From positions 69,501 through 133,500 of the forward strand of contig VSDK01021698.1 of assembly GCA_009767595.1 (NCBI GenBank): a DNA stretch of 64,000 nt. The letters run 5' to 3'. This DNA comes from Symbiodinium kawagutii (lineage: Eukaryota; Sar; Dinophyceae; Suessiales; Symbiodiniaceae). Both the position numbers and the translations under genes were made by a program. The notes under the pieces are model-generated. The model ran no database searches, was not told the DNA's origin, and was given only the letters and a program-made list of their open reading frames with translations. This document shows, one piece after another, positions 33,940 through 45,661 of this stretch. Every line of letters begins with the position of its first letter. Positions within the stretch are counted from its first letter, which is position 1.

Positions 33940-36170
33940 TTGTTGTTCATGCAGCCAATGTTGCGATCATGCTGGTTTTAGATGTTTTAGTTGGTTTATG
34001 ATCAATAGACAGATCATTCTTATACCATTCGTACTGGTTCATAATGACAACCATCATGGTAGGTTGTAGTTGGTTGGTGGGTATAATGAGTGGTTATGAC
34101 AAGTAGATAGATGACAAACCTTGCACAACCACCTGGTACAACCGACCAATGATGATGTGTTACCAGCTCAACTGGCAACACAAAAAAAACTACAAAGAAG
34201 CCAACCACAACAACAAGAAGAACGAAAAAGAAAATCATCAACAAATCAAGCATTGTGAATCAGACTAGTTTGGTTCTTAACCATCATTGACCTGCTATTA
34301 ACCATCATCAACAACAACATCAACAAGAACAAAAAGAACAGCAATGGCCGCAACCGCAGTAGCCGCAGCAGCAACAGTCGTAGCTACTAAGAGCAATGGC
34401 GTAACACTGCCAGTGGCAAGCTGCAACAAAGAAGACAGCAGAACACAATCTGATTGGTGGTTGTACGCCATTTGCATTATGATTGGTTTATGATGTTTAT
34501 GTAAGCCATCCCAAAATAAAGGGAACATAAACAAATGCCGCCTCCACCGAAGCCAGTGATCAACTCTGAGAGATAAGGCTGAGAAAAACCTTTTTCAGTG
34601 TCTATAGCATGTCAACACATTCACGCACATCCACACATCATTCATGGATAAACTTGTCATCTCTCCATATCTCTCCTACTCTCCCTGTATGCATACACAG
34701 ATGTATGTACAGTTTGTCAAATTTGCCAAACCAGGCAAGCTTTCGTAAATATGACCTTTCTGACCCTCTGCTGAACACCCAGAAACTCCGATGGTGTCCC
34801 CGAAGCGGGTCAACATGGTCTTGGCCTGACATGGGTGGTAAATGGTGGTACTGTGCTGGATTGGGTCCAAAAACCGTGTGGGTACCACACACCTTGGCTG
34901 GCATGAGCGTTGGTGAACCATGATTGACCATCAATAAGCGATTATTCACTATTGACTATTATAGTAGCTATTGACACACCAGGCAGAACAATTGATTCAC
35001 ATTCACCATGAAGTGTATATTTGTCAATTAATAATCATCAACCTGTAGAAACCATTGGTACCATGTGTTGGTACTTAATTATGGTTGCTACAGAATACCT
35101 AGGACACTTAGGACACGCGACCGCAAAACCAACCGTTGCCATTGATGCATTACTAACCTTGGTATACCCTGGCAGTTTCCTTCATAGACAGGAAGGGCTT
35201 ACCCTTGGACTACGGCTCAGTCTGCGCTAGCACTTTGGGACCACGCGTTTGGGGGGTCCATTCGCCATAGCAACCATGAGCAATGCCGTGACTGACCAAT
35301 CATTACTGGCGCCATGAAACTCGACCATGATTAGTGTAAACAATATAGTAGTATTAAGTGTTACCAACCGAAAACCACATGCAACAAACACAACCACAAT
35401 ATCATCAATACATTATAAACCACTATCAACGTAGTACAACAACCATACCAATATACTTCAAACCACTAAGATCAACAAAACATTTCCGTACAAACCAGAG
35501 TGAATCATCAGTAAGGCTAGGTTCATATTTATAAACCCTTCAAATTTGATGGTGAATCACCACCTAAGGCAAAATGGCAGGTGTTTTATAGACCTAAAAG
35601 CCAATTCAAATCCCTTGCTGCTGTTGGCTAATGATGCTTGGCAAATGGACTACTGGCTAGTGGTGAAGTACTCCATCCCCAAAAGTATTTGCCAGTAGCT
35701 CAAATCACAATCCTTTGTCACTCTACGGATCTCGCCTTAACCATCATTGTTGAAGTTGTTTGCTATAATCCTTTATCCTTTATTGCTGGCTAAGGGATTA
35801 TCATAGAATTATGAAATAACAACGAGTATCAATCAACATCCATAATTGTCAGCATTAATTAACCATCATAAAATTATGGTTAGCCATAATATCTTATTGT
35901 CAGCCAAGGGATGATGATAGATCATAGCCAACAACATTCCATAACTATATCCACAACTCATTGTTGTTATATGCTGCTGAGTCTATTATAGTCAATTATT
36001 GCTGCTAACAACATCCCACAACTATATCCACAACTCTATAATTAGTATAATCAATCATCATTTTCTATTATGATCTCAGATCTCATATAACAAATAACTA
36101 ATCCCATAAGACAAAAAACTGATTGTTGCTACATGTTGCTACTATCATTGAGTCCTCCATCCTCAACCAA
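33940..36170. other. Long intron or intergenic stretch
   Basis: Apart from the weak exon candidate at 34825, I see only AT-rich sequence, ACAACAA-rich patches (34190-34350) and a duplicated AACTATATCCACAACTC segment (35945-35961, 36018-36036). Confidence 0.5.
34780..34825 (-). CDS. Short exon candidate
   Basis: Starts after CAG|G and reads AKTMLTRFGDTIGV. A neighbouring minus frame is also open through this GC-rich patch. Donor not fixed. Confidence 0.3.
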
Positions 36171-36174
36171 CACA

Positions 36175-36305
36175 GCTTACCCTCCCTCGTCCGTCCTCGC
36201 CGGCCAGGGCCGTATGGGCATCCACCTGCCAAATGCGCAGCACCGGCGAAGACGCCGGTGCTGGCGGTGGCTGCCTCAGCGTCGCGACTGAAGAATGCTG
36301 GGGAG
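36175..36305 (-). CDS. GC-rich exon candidate
   Basis: The best minus frame reads RDAEAATASTGVFAGAAHLA, followed by a CAG|GTGGATG donor candidate. Other frames are partly open. Not recognised. Confidence 0.33.
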
Positions 36306-36489
36306 GTATAACTGGTGGTTGGCCATAGTTCAATGGCTTAGTAACCAGTTAAAGTTATTAGTTAGTTAACCCGGCTCAGCCCTGTTCGGCTTCCCCACCG
36401 CGACATCTTCTGAGCTTCCAAGGTGCCCCACCTCAGCGCGCTGACCCACCGCCCCACCGGGGTGTCCCACAACGGGGCTCCCAAAACGT

Positions 36490-36640
36490 AGGAAATGACC
36501 TGGGAATCATGGGATTCTCCATGCAAATTTCCCGGGAATCATGACATTTTCCGACCAATAATGCAGGAAATGACCTGGGAATCACATGGAATCACACGAT
36601 CTCACTCTTCATGCAAATTTCCGTTCGAATTCATGATTTT
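36490..36640. repeat. Two-copy tandem repeat
   Basis: AGGAAATGACCTGGGAATCA opens both copies and CATGCAAATTTCC recurs in each, about 75 bp apart. Confidence 0.75.
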
Positions 36641-36744
36641 TACTAGAATCCGCAGCATAACCGGGGGATTTTCAATCTATGAACATGGGAGCTTTTCAAC
36701 TACCGCAGCTAGAGTCCGTGTTGACCACGTGCATGATCTATTTT

Positions 36745-36905
36745 ACAGTCATAGAAAGCCTCCCCAGGCGCCATGTGGCATGCACTGCCGGCCGGTCCAC
36801 CGAACGCCACCGGGACGATTCCAAGCGCCACCGGATTCAGCTGAGAGACCATTGACTCTGCGATCGCAAGAAGCTGGGACCTTCGGAACCTGAATCGCAG
36901 GCAGC
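36745..36905 (-). CDS. GC-rich exon candidate, two competing frames
   Basis: One minus frame is hydrophobic (ESMVSQLNPVALGIVPVAFG); the other is Gly/Arg/Trp-rich (GGAWNRPGGVRWTGRQCM). I could not choose between them by phase. Part of the unidentified gene between the sulfatase and the AsaB-like gene. Confidence 0.35.
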
Positions 36906-36944
36906 TGGCGAATGGCTAAGCACCTGAAGGGCACAAGATTATCC

Positions 36945-37142
36945 GATGAATTTGGGTCTCAAGCCACTTTGGGGACCCCCAAAAATGGTTGATTTATTGC
37001 TAAAAAAGATTAATAACCTGGATGATCATTGGGGAAGTACAACCCTGTACCCCTGGTTCCCCTATCATTAACCATTGTTTTCCTCACTATTGGTTGGTCA
37101 TTATCCCCCATTATTGGTTGGTTAACTGCTTGACCCATAGCC
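36945..37142 (+). mobile_element. Truncated family A copy joined to family B copy (A9/B6)
   Basis: Family A sequence (GGGGACCCCCAAAAATGG) runs to about 37035 and passes straight into a family B copy that lacks its first bases and ends TTGACCCATAGCC at 37142. Suggests insertion of B into A, or deletion between them. Confidence 0.65.
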
Positions 37143-37189
37143 TTTATAACTCGCCAAGGTAGCGGCCCGCCTCAGTCGCCAATTCTCAC

Positions 37190-37281
37190 CAGCCAGCGCG
37201 CGGGTGCTACGACCGGCCTGGCGTCCGCGCAACTGCTCTGAGATCTTCCAGCTCTTGGCCCACCACCAGACGTTGAGACAC
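37190..37281 (-). CDS. Exon candidate, basic loop of a likely membrane protein
   Basis: A 92-nt exon from CAG|G to a consensus GTGAGA donor. It reads CLNVWWWAKSWKISEQLRGR and continues QAGRSTRALA, entering in phase 2 and leaving in phase 1. A truncated family A copy and a family B copy end about 50 bp beyond its donor. Confidence 0.58.
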
Positions 37282-37309
37282 CTGAAATCGCAAGCCTTGG
37301 GACAGGATC

Positions 37310-37342
37310 CCCAGGTGATCCCAGGTGATCCCAGGTGATCCC
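37310..37342. repeat. Three tandem 10-bp units (CCAGGTGATC)
   Basis: Three perfect copies just 5' of the acceptor of exon candidate 37281-37190. Confidence 0.9.
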
Positions 37343-37859
37343 AAGGGCTGTGAAACCCCCTGTAGAAGGTGAAGTTTCATGGGGCGTCCATGGTGAATGG
37401 GGATCACCAATTAAGAGTAGCACCTGATAGATTTGATTAATGGTAAATAGATTTGATTCATGATGCTTAAAGCGGACTACAGATTGGGAAAAATGCTCAA
37501 AAGTTGCCAATAGAGGTTGATGATGGGTAAAACAGATTCAGAAGCCTGTGGTTCATATCATGTTTCATATCATTTTTTATGCCAAGATGTTATCAGCTTC
37601 TTGATCAAACAGCGCGGGGATTCTACTTGATCTACTGACAGGTGCCACAAGACAACACAAGATTTGCATCAGAGGTGTTTCTCCAGCTGGCAACACCAAC
37701 GTAAATCAGGCGTCGCTTTGAGTCATGTTGATGACTATCAAGAATGGTTCAGAATCATTGATAACAGTTGATTACTGCTTCATCATGCTGGTTAGTCATG
37801 ATGATTTTTGTTTGCGGAAACTAGAGATGTATTTTGACTGGTTCACAAAGATTGGGCTG

Positions 37860-38000
37860 CAGTTCATTGTCGGAGATGCTCATTTTCCGGCCCGTATCCA
37901 TTGAGATGTCGCGGCCGGGGACAGTCTGGTTGGTGATGCGTTGTGTTTGGGGCCCATGCGAAAAAGCAGCAATAAACATGGTGAGACCTTTTGGGGTGGG
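37860..38000 (-). CDS. Exon candidate
   Basis: The minus frame reads FSHGPQTQRITNQTVPGRDI, then SMDTGRKMSISDNEL, and ends near a GC donor (GCAGCC). The start is not fixed; AG acceptors lie at both ends of the open part. Family unknown. Confidence 0.45.
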
Positions 38001-38052
38001 GGGGATAACCCAAGATAATCAATCCCCACGGGTCAGCTAGTTTGCTTGTAAC

Positions 38053-38289
38053 CTACCAACCAAAAACATCCAAAAACAACCAGCTGATTGCAAACAAAGC
38101 CAGCTCGTGGCCACCGGAAACATCTGCCCTCCCCGGGCCAAGCATCAAACCATATGCACATTGAGCATGATCATCAAAGAGTCCACTGGCCAACTGGAGG
38201 AATATAACCTGGGCTTGGGAAACCCCTTGCCCAAGCAGTAACAAAGCAATGGCTGGATGATGGAAGGTCCACTTCTCCCCAAGACACAT
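38053..38289 (-). CDS. Hydrophobic exon candidate
   Basis: A long open minus frame with two hydrophobic stretches (AIALLLLGQGVSQAQVIFLQ and ELALFAISWLFLDVFGW). Together with 39667-39590 and 39254-39190 it suggests a membrane protein with several spans. Boundaries not resolved. Confidence 0.38.
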   Translation of the reverse strand: MCLGEKWTFHHPAIALLLLGQGVSQAQVIFLQLASGLFDDHAQCAYGLMLGPGRADVSGGHELALFAISWLFLDVFGW

Positions 38290-39189
38290 TGGCTATAAGC
38301 GGTATCTTGGCTGTTTCATTCATGCATGATGGTCATGATGACTAGCAACAGTATTGTGTTTTCCCATCAAATAAGCACCATGTTTTAGATATATCGTTTG
38401 ATCTGTCATGTTTGGACAAGTCAGCAGGGGCATGTCCATGAGTGATGGTCAATTGACACCAAACTATTTATGGCAGTGGGGTTCTGGCACCCACCTGTGC
38501 TCACTTCCCACACTTATGAAATTCCAACATCTACCTGATGGTGCCACTACCTTGTTGAAATGTAAAGCTACCACTTTGGTTGGTAAGCAATTGATAGGAC
38601 CTTTTTATCCTGTGTCCTCTAATTCCTGATGCAATCATGTTTTGTTTGTGCGTCTTGCTATCAGAAATACGTGGCATAGTTGCCCTATTGGCAATTTACT
38701 AAGGATCTCACCCTTCCAAACAGGTGATACATTTTGATCTATTCTGCAAATGTCAACCCTGGATTAATAAAACCCCTAGTTGATTCATTCATACGGGCTA
38801 TCTATAGGTATCCCCCAAAAGCTTTGTTTCTTCCATCAAGGCGGTACCCCAGTGGATAACAACAGGGTTGATCCATCTGAGGTCACCATTGGTCACCTCG
38901 AAGCCTTCACCGAGACACCAGTAGTTTCCACTTGTCACCTCCAAGGGACTCCCCTCCCTGTCAGGACCGACCCTAACTAAGCCATTGTCGCATTGTGGCA
39001 TTCTCCTATTATAAATCATTAAGTGATTATAATATATTAACCATTCTAAACGACCAACCAGTTTTAAACTTTCATAAAAATCCCCACTAGTGTTTATACG
39101 TTTATTCCCCTATCATATATAACCACCACCCCGTTTCACATGGGTGGTAGTTCCTTGGTCGCCGCTAAGCCAAGGCGGAGCCAAGGCGC

Positions 39190-39254
39190 CAGTCGAAGGT
39201 CAGGAAATCGCCCAGCAGAACAAAGGCCAAGAACAGCAAGCGACCCGCTTGCGC
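39190..39254 (-). CDS. Exon candidate with membrane-span-like stretch
   Basis: Begins after CCAG|G in phase 0 and reads QAGRLLFLAFVLLGDFLTFD. It follows 39667-39590 in phase. The donor is a GC near 39190-39200. Confidence 0.5.
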
Positions 39255-39417
39255 CTGGCAGCTGTGGCCCCAGCCAGGACACCCCCTTGACAACTGGCGA
39301 GCGCTTGGTCACGGTTTTCATCAACCTGGCTGGTGACTTCTAGCTGGTTAATGGTTAATAATAAGGGATGATAACATATGATAACCACCAAGAACAGGGG
39401 ATATACCAGCTATATAT

Positions 39418-39544
39418 GGCGAGCTGGGTCAATTTGAATCAACCACCGAATGGGGGATAATCACCAACCATTTAATTAATAGGAAAACAGCCTGGTGAAT
39501 GATGGGGAACCAGGGGGACGGGCCGGGTGAACTGACCCATCGCC
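39418..39544 (-). mobile_element. Family B-like element (B7), reversed and diverged
   Basis: GATGGGGAACCAGGGGGACG near the right end is the reverse of the family interior; the ends read GGCGAGCTGGGTCAA and TGACCCATCGCC. Confidence 0.55.
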
Positions 39545-39589
39545 AACTGCCACCACCATCAACCCATGGCCGACGCACTGCCCCACCAC

Positions 39590-39667
39590 TGAGTTGGGAT
39601 ATTCGAAGTGCGCTGTGACCACAAGGGCCGTGATGAAACCTGGGCTCCACGACAGGGCACCTGTGAC
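39590..39667 (-). CDS. Exon candidate, hydrophobic
   Basis: Twenty-six codons, phase 0 to 0, from CAG|G to TCA|GTGG. It reads WSPGFITALVVTAHFEYPNS at its end. It joins in frame with 39254-39190. A reversed family B copy ends 45 bp from its donor. Confidence 0.52.
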
Positions 39668-39910
39668 CTGCCACCAGCATGGGACTACCACAGGCGACCT
39701 AGGGCTTTCCCAAGCGTTTTGCGGTTGAAAACTGGATGGTGAAGTTAACCAATGGCAATGGCTGTGGTTGCGTGGCTGGTGCGAACAACACTGAGAATGG
39801 CTGGTGGCGAGGTGATTTTTTGGTAGCTGACACTGAATGTTGAGTGAATCGAACTTAGCGTCATGTGATGTCATGTGTCAAGTGGTTCTCAGTTGATTGA
39901 CAATGATATA

Positions 39911-40018
39911 TGGTGGCTTCTCAAAATAGGGAATCCAAAAAATAGTTGGTCTCTGAGTATAAATTGTTTCTAAACTGGATGATAACTGGGGTACCCCAAA
40001 CTGACTTGAGAAACCACC
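39911..40018. mobile_element. Family A element (A10)
   Basis: TGGTGGCTTCTCAAAATAGG to GACTTGAGAAACCACCA. Confidence 0.65.
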
Positions 40019-40219
40019 AGATACAACTCATGCATCTAAGGTATGCGCCCGGGACAATTGGGCCCTTTTCCCATCATGTTGCACCCACATTGTCGTAACA
40101 GCAAACACCCATGCATGCAATAAGTTCAACATGCGTTCAACACCCAATATTGAAAAAATAGCCGCTAATTAACAATAGCTTGACATATCTCAAACAAAAC
40201 CACGGCTATTGTGATATCA

Positions 40220-40455
40220 GCGTGATTGCCTAGACACAATGAGACCTCTACCAAAGTTGTGGCATGTATGTTTCTGGCCCATCCCCAGATCACGTACCAA
40301 ACCAGCTGAGACTTTCTGAAACTCCAAGCCCGACACCGAAATGGCAGTAGTCCGACGGTGGTCTCTTGGAATATTCCAGTCCACGGTTCCTGGTGGACAT
40401 GGGGTGTCACAGATCCACAGTTCCAGAGTGCAATCACCAACGACTGGACGGACCA
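40220..40455 (-). CDS. Open minus block, possible exon
   Basis: A 79-codon minus frame with protein-like composition (GDCTLELWICDTP, then TAISVSGLEFQKVSAGLVRD). No clear splice pair was fixed. Confidence 0.3.
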
Positions 40456-40531
40456 ACTTGTGAATATTTGCGTGGGCCTGATGTCACAATGACATGAATA
40501 TTTGTGTGACCAACTTGTGAATGTTTGTGAA

Positions 40532-40626
40532 ATCCAGTCAATGACATGCTTCTTTACCCGCAAACTAGTTGCACAATGCGACTTTCAGCATCGTATCAAT
40601 CATTGGAAGCATGTCATTGACTGGAT
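40532..40626. repeat. Perfect 20-bp inverted repeat (hairpin)
   Basis: ATCCAGTCAATGACATGCTT at 40532-40551 is the exact reverse complement of 40607-40626, with a 55-bp loop. No family recognised. Confidence 0.9.
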
Positions 40627-41473
40627 GACTGGATTTGTTGAGCAACAGGTGTGTACCCCCAAAGCATCATTCAGAATGATTGTCCTTTCAGCTTAGGAAA
40701 CAAGTTGCCAGTTTGTGCGATACCCTGCATTGATACTCGTACACAACTGTTGAAAACAGCATTGGCATCTTGCAAAGTGCTTGAGCTGCAAATGAAGTTC
40801 ATGGTAGATCCAGATCAATGCACAAACCGTCTGAGAGTTTCTCAAAATAATCGACTCGCTCTGAGTGTTCGTCTTCGCAGTATGTTTTCGCGTGTGTTTC
40901 GTACAGGTTGAACATGCAATTGTTTTGGGCCTTGGTCAAGCAAAGAAATGCCAACGAGTCAAGCTCTCTCCATGCGCCACACCCTTGGTCAAGAAAAGGA
41001 TTAATACCCACCAACACCAACGGTAAGCAAAATCTTGGTGTCAAGCCCTAGGACTTCATGGTGAACCAAGGGCAACCAATTCCCCAGGTAAGCTCCTGCA
41101 TCCGCAGAGACTATGATTGATCAGTCATTCAGCACAAATAGATGGAACACTGACGGCAGGCCTCCCTCCCATAAACATGCAAGTGAAAATATGTGCTTCC
41201 AGCCAAGCAGTCTTGATTTTAAGTGGCATGCTGTAGGATGATATAGATTTAAGCAAAGCCAAATAGTTTGACATGTAATAGAATGCGGAAAATCGGATTC
41301 TGCGCTTTTCAATACCGTCTGGAAATGTCTGGAACTAACTAATTGAACACCCTCCTGCATAAGTAAGAGTTAAGAAACAATTCTTTGCTGGCGCGAAGGG
41401 TCAAATTGTTAGTTTCCAGCATAGTGAGCTCGAGCAATCTGATCGCGCCTGAAGTAGTGCGTGATCAGGTAAC

Positions 41474-41568
41474 GGTCAAAGTTCGCACTTTCCGAGCATC
41501 GAGCACCCCAATCCTGCCAGCTGCTGATCTGCTGATCTGCTGGCGGAGCATTCTCACTACTTCCAAGG
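41474..41568 (-). CDS. Exon candidate
   Basis: A 95-nt block from an AAG acceptor to a GTTACC donor, reading LEVVRMLRQQISRSAAGRIG and continuing VLDARKVRTLT. Composition strongly favours coding on this strand. Family unknown. Confidence 0.48.
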
Positions 41569-42136
41569 CTTCGGATGCTTTAGGGTAAGGTGTTTCTCGG
41601 TCGTCAGTTTGGGGTCACAGTTCTCATCCAAGAATTTAATCATGGATAGTAAGAAACCAAGCTTCAGCATTGATATCAAATGATATTACTAAACCAACTG
41701 AACAGGTCACGAGCCAACCACCTTGACCTGGCCTTGCTGCTTGAACGCACCAGGGTGAATAAACCAACCATAACTTTGGGGGGTCCCACACTGGCTAGGT
41801 CGAAAGCTCCATATCGATGCTTTCAGCTGCCCGATGACAGCGACGCAGGACCCGCGATCACTTCCCCATGAGGCAACAAATGGACCACGAAACACCTGGC
41901 GGATTTCCTCAGCCACAAGGCACAGGGGCACCGTAGTGACAGACTGGTTGAAAAACCTTTGAAAGGTATATGTTTCACAATCACCTAGTCAAGTGGCAAA
42001 TTTGGTCAATAAGCCAAGTAACGATAATGATATGCAATATATTTAAAAATATTAGTTATTAGTTAATTGGTACATTTATGTAATTATTGATGACATCTAC
42101 CACTTTCCCACTGCATCTCCCTGGCAACTTCGCAGC

Positions 42137-42178
42137 CTCCACGAAGAACCAGGACAGGTCGTTGGTGGTCTGGCAATC
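42137..42178 (-). CDS. Short exon candidate in a phase-0 chain
   Basis: Fourteen codons (DCQTTNDLSWFFVE) from GGAG|G to a GC donor (GCTGCG), phase 0 to 0. Continues the chain 42800-42732 and 42584-42537. Confidence 0.55.
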
Positions 42179-42391
42179 CTCCGAATGGGATCCATGGGGT
42201 CAAGCCCCAAGGTAGGTAGCCATAGCATGTGCACAATGCTGATATACTGGTTACTGGTTAGGGAAATTCTGGTTAATAATGGTTAGACACAGGGGATAGT
42301 AATCAACATAGATCTGGTTGGTGGTAACCACAAGGTGTAAGTTATGCTGAAAATATTGGCCTTGTGGAAGTATACAATAACAAGACCGTTC

Positions 42392-42514
42392 AGCTGTGGG
42401 TACCATGTGTTCCTAGAGTGAACTTCCCATAAATGATCAAACTATATCAAATGAGTCTTTCCTGCGGATGTTCATCGACCCATTTTTTGGGATGGTTAAT
42501 ATTGACTCACAGCC
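42392..42514 (+). mobile_element. Family B element (B8), diverged
   Basis: AGCTGTGGGTACC to GGTTAATATTGACTCACAGCC; interior mostly changed. Confidence 0.55.
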
Positions 42515-42536
42515 ATCTGGGCTGTTCCTACAGAAC

Positions 42537-42584
42537 CCTGAGATGATACATCTCCTTCGGCACAGAAGGGCAGCCGGGATCGTC
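42537..42584 (-). CDS. Short exon candidate in a phase-0 chain
   Basis: Sixteen codons (DDPGCPSVPKEMYHLR) from GCAG|G to a GT donor, phase 0 to 0. A family B copy ends 22 bp beyond the donor (42514). Confidence 0.55.
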
Positions 42585-42587
42585 CTG

Positions 42588-42695
42588 CATCACTAGCCAT
42601 CAACCATCATTAACCATCATAAATCATCATAAATCATGATGAGTCATCACTAAGCATCAACCATCATCAACCATCATTAACCATCACTAGGCATC
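42588..42695. repeat. CCATCATTAACCATCA array
   Basis: Short irregular array beginning right at the acceptor side of exon candidate 42584-42537. Confidence 0.7.
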
Positions 42696-42731
42696 ATCAA
42701 CTGCCATAGCTTCCAGCAGGGACCAAGGCAC

Positions 42732-42800
42732 TCCCCCGAGCCGGCGCTCCTGCTTGCACACCACCCAGCGCCACTGCTCCACCAAGGACCGGGCCATCCC
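42732..42800 (-). CDS. Exon candidate in a phase-0 chain
   Basis: Twenty-three codons from CCAG|G to a GT donor, phase 0 to 0, reading GMARSLVEQWRWVVCKQERR. With the next two exons it forms one frame of 53 residues. Family unknown. Confidence 0.55.
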
Positions 42801-43360
42801 CTGGCGACAACAGCAACAGCAACCGCTTGGTGATGAATTGTGGTTTGTTGACTGATTAGCCAACAAGGCCTAATATAAATATATTAACTTCAATCATGTT
42901 GATGGGTTAGACTATTTTGACCACTATTAATTACAGTAGTGCTTAATAAGGCTTAATAACATTGATTTATAGTGGTTAATAGTATATAATATAATGGTTA
43001 GTGATGGTGGTTTGAATAGCAGTGATTAATAGTAATGGCTCAATAGTGGTTTATGACCTAGGCAATCATGGTTAATGATGGTTACTTGATGCTTAATGCT
43101 AGAACCTGGGGAACACCAACGGCAATCACAATAGAAGGTGGGGCCAACTAATCTGAACTGGCTTAATAAGTCATTGAATTGCAGTTATCTTTACCATAAC
43201 ATGTAGTGACGTCAAATAACCTCAGTTATAAGCCCACTTAGCTAACTAGGGGGCCCCTCCTTGCAGCAACAAAAACAATCAAAGCAGCTGCAGCGGAACA
43301 ACCACCAGCAATCACACCAGCACCAACAACATCAACCTCGAGCACATTGTTTCTACTAAA

Positions 43361-43460
43361 TGGTGCCTCTTAAAACAGGGGTACCCCCAAAAATGGTTGC
43401 TTTATTACTTTGAATGGTTGATATTGGATGATATAGGGGTACCCTTGTTTTGAGAAACCA
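43361..43460. mobile_element. Family A element (A11)
   Basis: TGGTGCCTCTTAAAACAGGG to CCCTTGTTTTGAGAAACCA. Confidence 0.65.
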
Positions 43461-43881
43461 CTACATGTTCGTCTATATCCCTAGCGTTGTTGCTGACGCT
43501 TTGATCAGCCACAATTCTCTTCTTGCTGAGAACATCCCTATTGTCGCTGGCTAGGTAATCAGTCCGAAATCTGATTTTTTTTCATTGAACATAGCAAGGA
43601 CATGTCAATTAACAAACCATTGGCTCTGTTTAGATCCGCCTGATTATTGCTGAAGTTATCATCAAACAAAGGTCATGAACAATGATCAACCGCTGACGAT
43701 CACCAATCAATGATCACCAACTATTGATTAACAACATCATTGATTACTTTGTGTGTGTACTAGAGATATATCATATATTATATCATTGGTCATTCACTGT
43801 TGGTTGACGTAGTTGGCCATTACAACCATTGGCGAACTATTGGTGTACTACAATAATTACAGCTTGATAGCTTACTTATAT

Positions 43882-43994
43882 AGTGTTTTCTTGAAATAGG
43901 GGACCCCCATGGACCCCCAAATCATCCAAGACTAGTCATTTTTAGTAGTAAACCATCCATAACTTTGGGGTTCCCTTTTTCAAGAACTCCCCAC
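43882..43994. mobile_element. Family A element (A12)
   Basis: TAGTGTTTTCTTGAAATAGG to CCCTTTTTCAAGAACTCC, ending 30 bp from exon candidate 44071-44024. Confidence 0.6.
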
Positions 43995-44023
43995 AAGTTC
44001 ACGCCATTGTGCTCCAGTCCTAC

Positions 44024-44071
44024 CTTTGGAGATTGTACCGCTGATAGGGTCCGATCAGCTTGTCAGAAGGT
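44024..44071 (-). CDS. Short exon candidate
   Basis: Reads SDKLIGPYQRYNLQ before a GTAGGA donor. The start may instead be at 44058, after AAG. A family A element ends about 30 bp beyond the donor. Confidence 0.45.
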
Positions 44072-44363
44072 CTGACTGGAGAACTAGGGACTACACCATT
44101 GGTGGATATACTAGTGGTTCACGATACTATGAACAAATATAGGGTATAAACCATCCATTTGTCGGGGTTCCCTCTTTCAAACATCTCCCGGGATATGTTA
44201 ACACATGTAAACTTGGCTTGGCACATACCCAAATGGCCTCTAAACCGTATAGCTTATAATTGTTATATTCATCGATCAATCAGGATCAACACAGCCCATA
44301 TGTTAACTAACTCATGCAGGTCGATCATTCATGGTCCTGATCAGCTCATGCAGCACAGCTGAC

Positions 44364-44397
44364 CTCCAGTTCAACATCCTGCGCTGGCCAGCCAAGC
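44364..44397 (-). CDS. Very short exon candidate
   Basis: Eleven codons (LGWPAQDVELE) between CTGAG|G and GAG|GTCAGC. Short, but it has both splice signals and sits in a GC-rich patch. Confidence 0.35.
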
Positions 44398-44499
44398 CTC
44401 AGACAGCGCTCATGACTGCGACCTTTGCCCCAAAACTGCGTGGTGGTTTGAACCCATGCGTGGTTACTTCATGGAGAAAATGCAAACCAGAAGGGGCAA

Positions 44500-45660
44500 G
44501 CATGATTGGCTAATGATGTGTAATGGTAAATTATAAATGCTTAAGAATTGGTTCGCTAATTATGGCAAATCATAGTGACTGATGGATAATAACACAGGAA
44601 CAAACGCTCATCAACTTGCAGCTCGTTGCTCAAGTTGAGGTTCTCCTTGTTGCTGAGATGAGACGTGGTGGCATAAGACCATCCCCAGAACTAGTCATCA
44701 CATGCTTAAACAATTAATATCAGACCAACTTGATCCATTGTCAATCATCAAGCATTCCAACTATTGGCGGAGCAAAAACGCATGTTCAAAACCACCAACC
44801 AGTCATCGCAATGAACCATCAACCATCACTAAGCACTATTCCTGCAAGTACAAGGTGGGCTCCGTTGCACCAGCTACAACTGCTGGTTTATTCACCAAAC
44901 TTAGCTTGTTGATTTCTGCCAGTTCCAAGGGGTTAGTCACAATCCACTCTGTAGTAAGGGCCCACCTTGCATGGTGCAATATGTCCAGACCCAAGGCCAA
45001 CCATCATCAAAACCATTGCTCACTGTGCAACGTAGAACCCAGCTGACACAAGCTATAAGCATTGTCTTGGACCCCAGCTGACACCAGCTCTTAGCATTGT
45101 CTAGATTTATTCACCTAACTTTGCTAGGGTGAGCTATGTCTACCAGTTCAGCTGGGCGCGAACCTACGAGCCTGAAAGAATCCAAGGTTCCTATGCAGGC
45201 TAGCTACCGTAGTCGATATTAGTATCCCATGGTTCAATGGTGAATCTTAACCAAAGTATAATCACTATTGACAATTCTTGACAACTATAATAATCCATAC
45301 TTACATAATATCCTACTACCCACACTTACATATCTTATGAACCACTTATACATCTTATTAAAGATGTTGGCATCCATAAGTATCATGTATCTTCTTAACC
45401 ACACTTACGCATGGTACTAACCACTTAACCAGTTATATAGCTAATTGATGCTTACTGAGCGTGTATAGATAACCATACTCATCTTAACCATCAACCCATT
45501 ATATAATAGATCTTCAATAACCATTGCTACTGTATTAACTATGCTTACCCACACTTACTGCATATATCTTATGAACCATATAAAGTATACACAGTATTAC
45601 TGTGGGAAATATACCCTCTGATTTCCCACTTACTTTGGGAACCATATTACTTCAATTACT
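44500..45660. other. AT-rich stretch without a recognised exon
   Basis: Holds a partial family C right end (44780-44800), a two-copy CAGCTGACAC repeat (45042-45100) and loosely repeated CTTATGAACCA/CTTAACCACACTTA units (45300-45560). Confidence 0.5.
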
Positions 45661-45661
45661 T

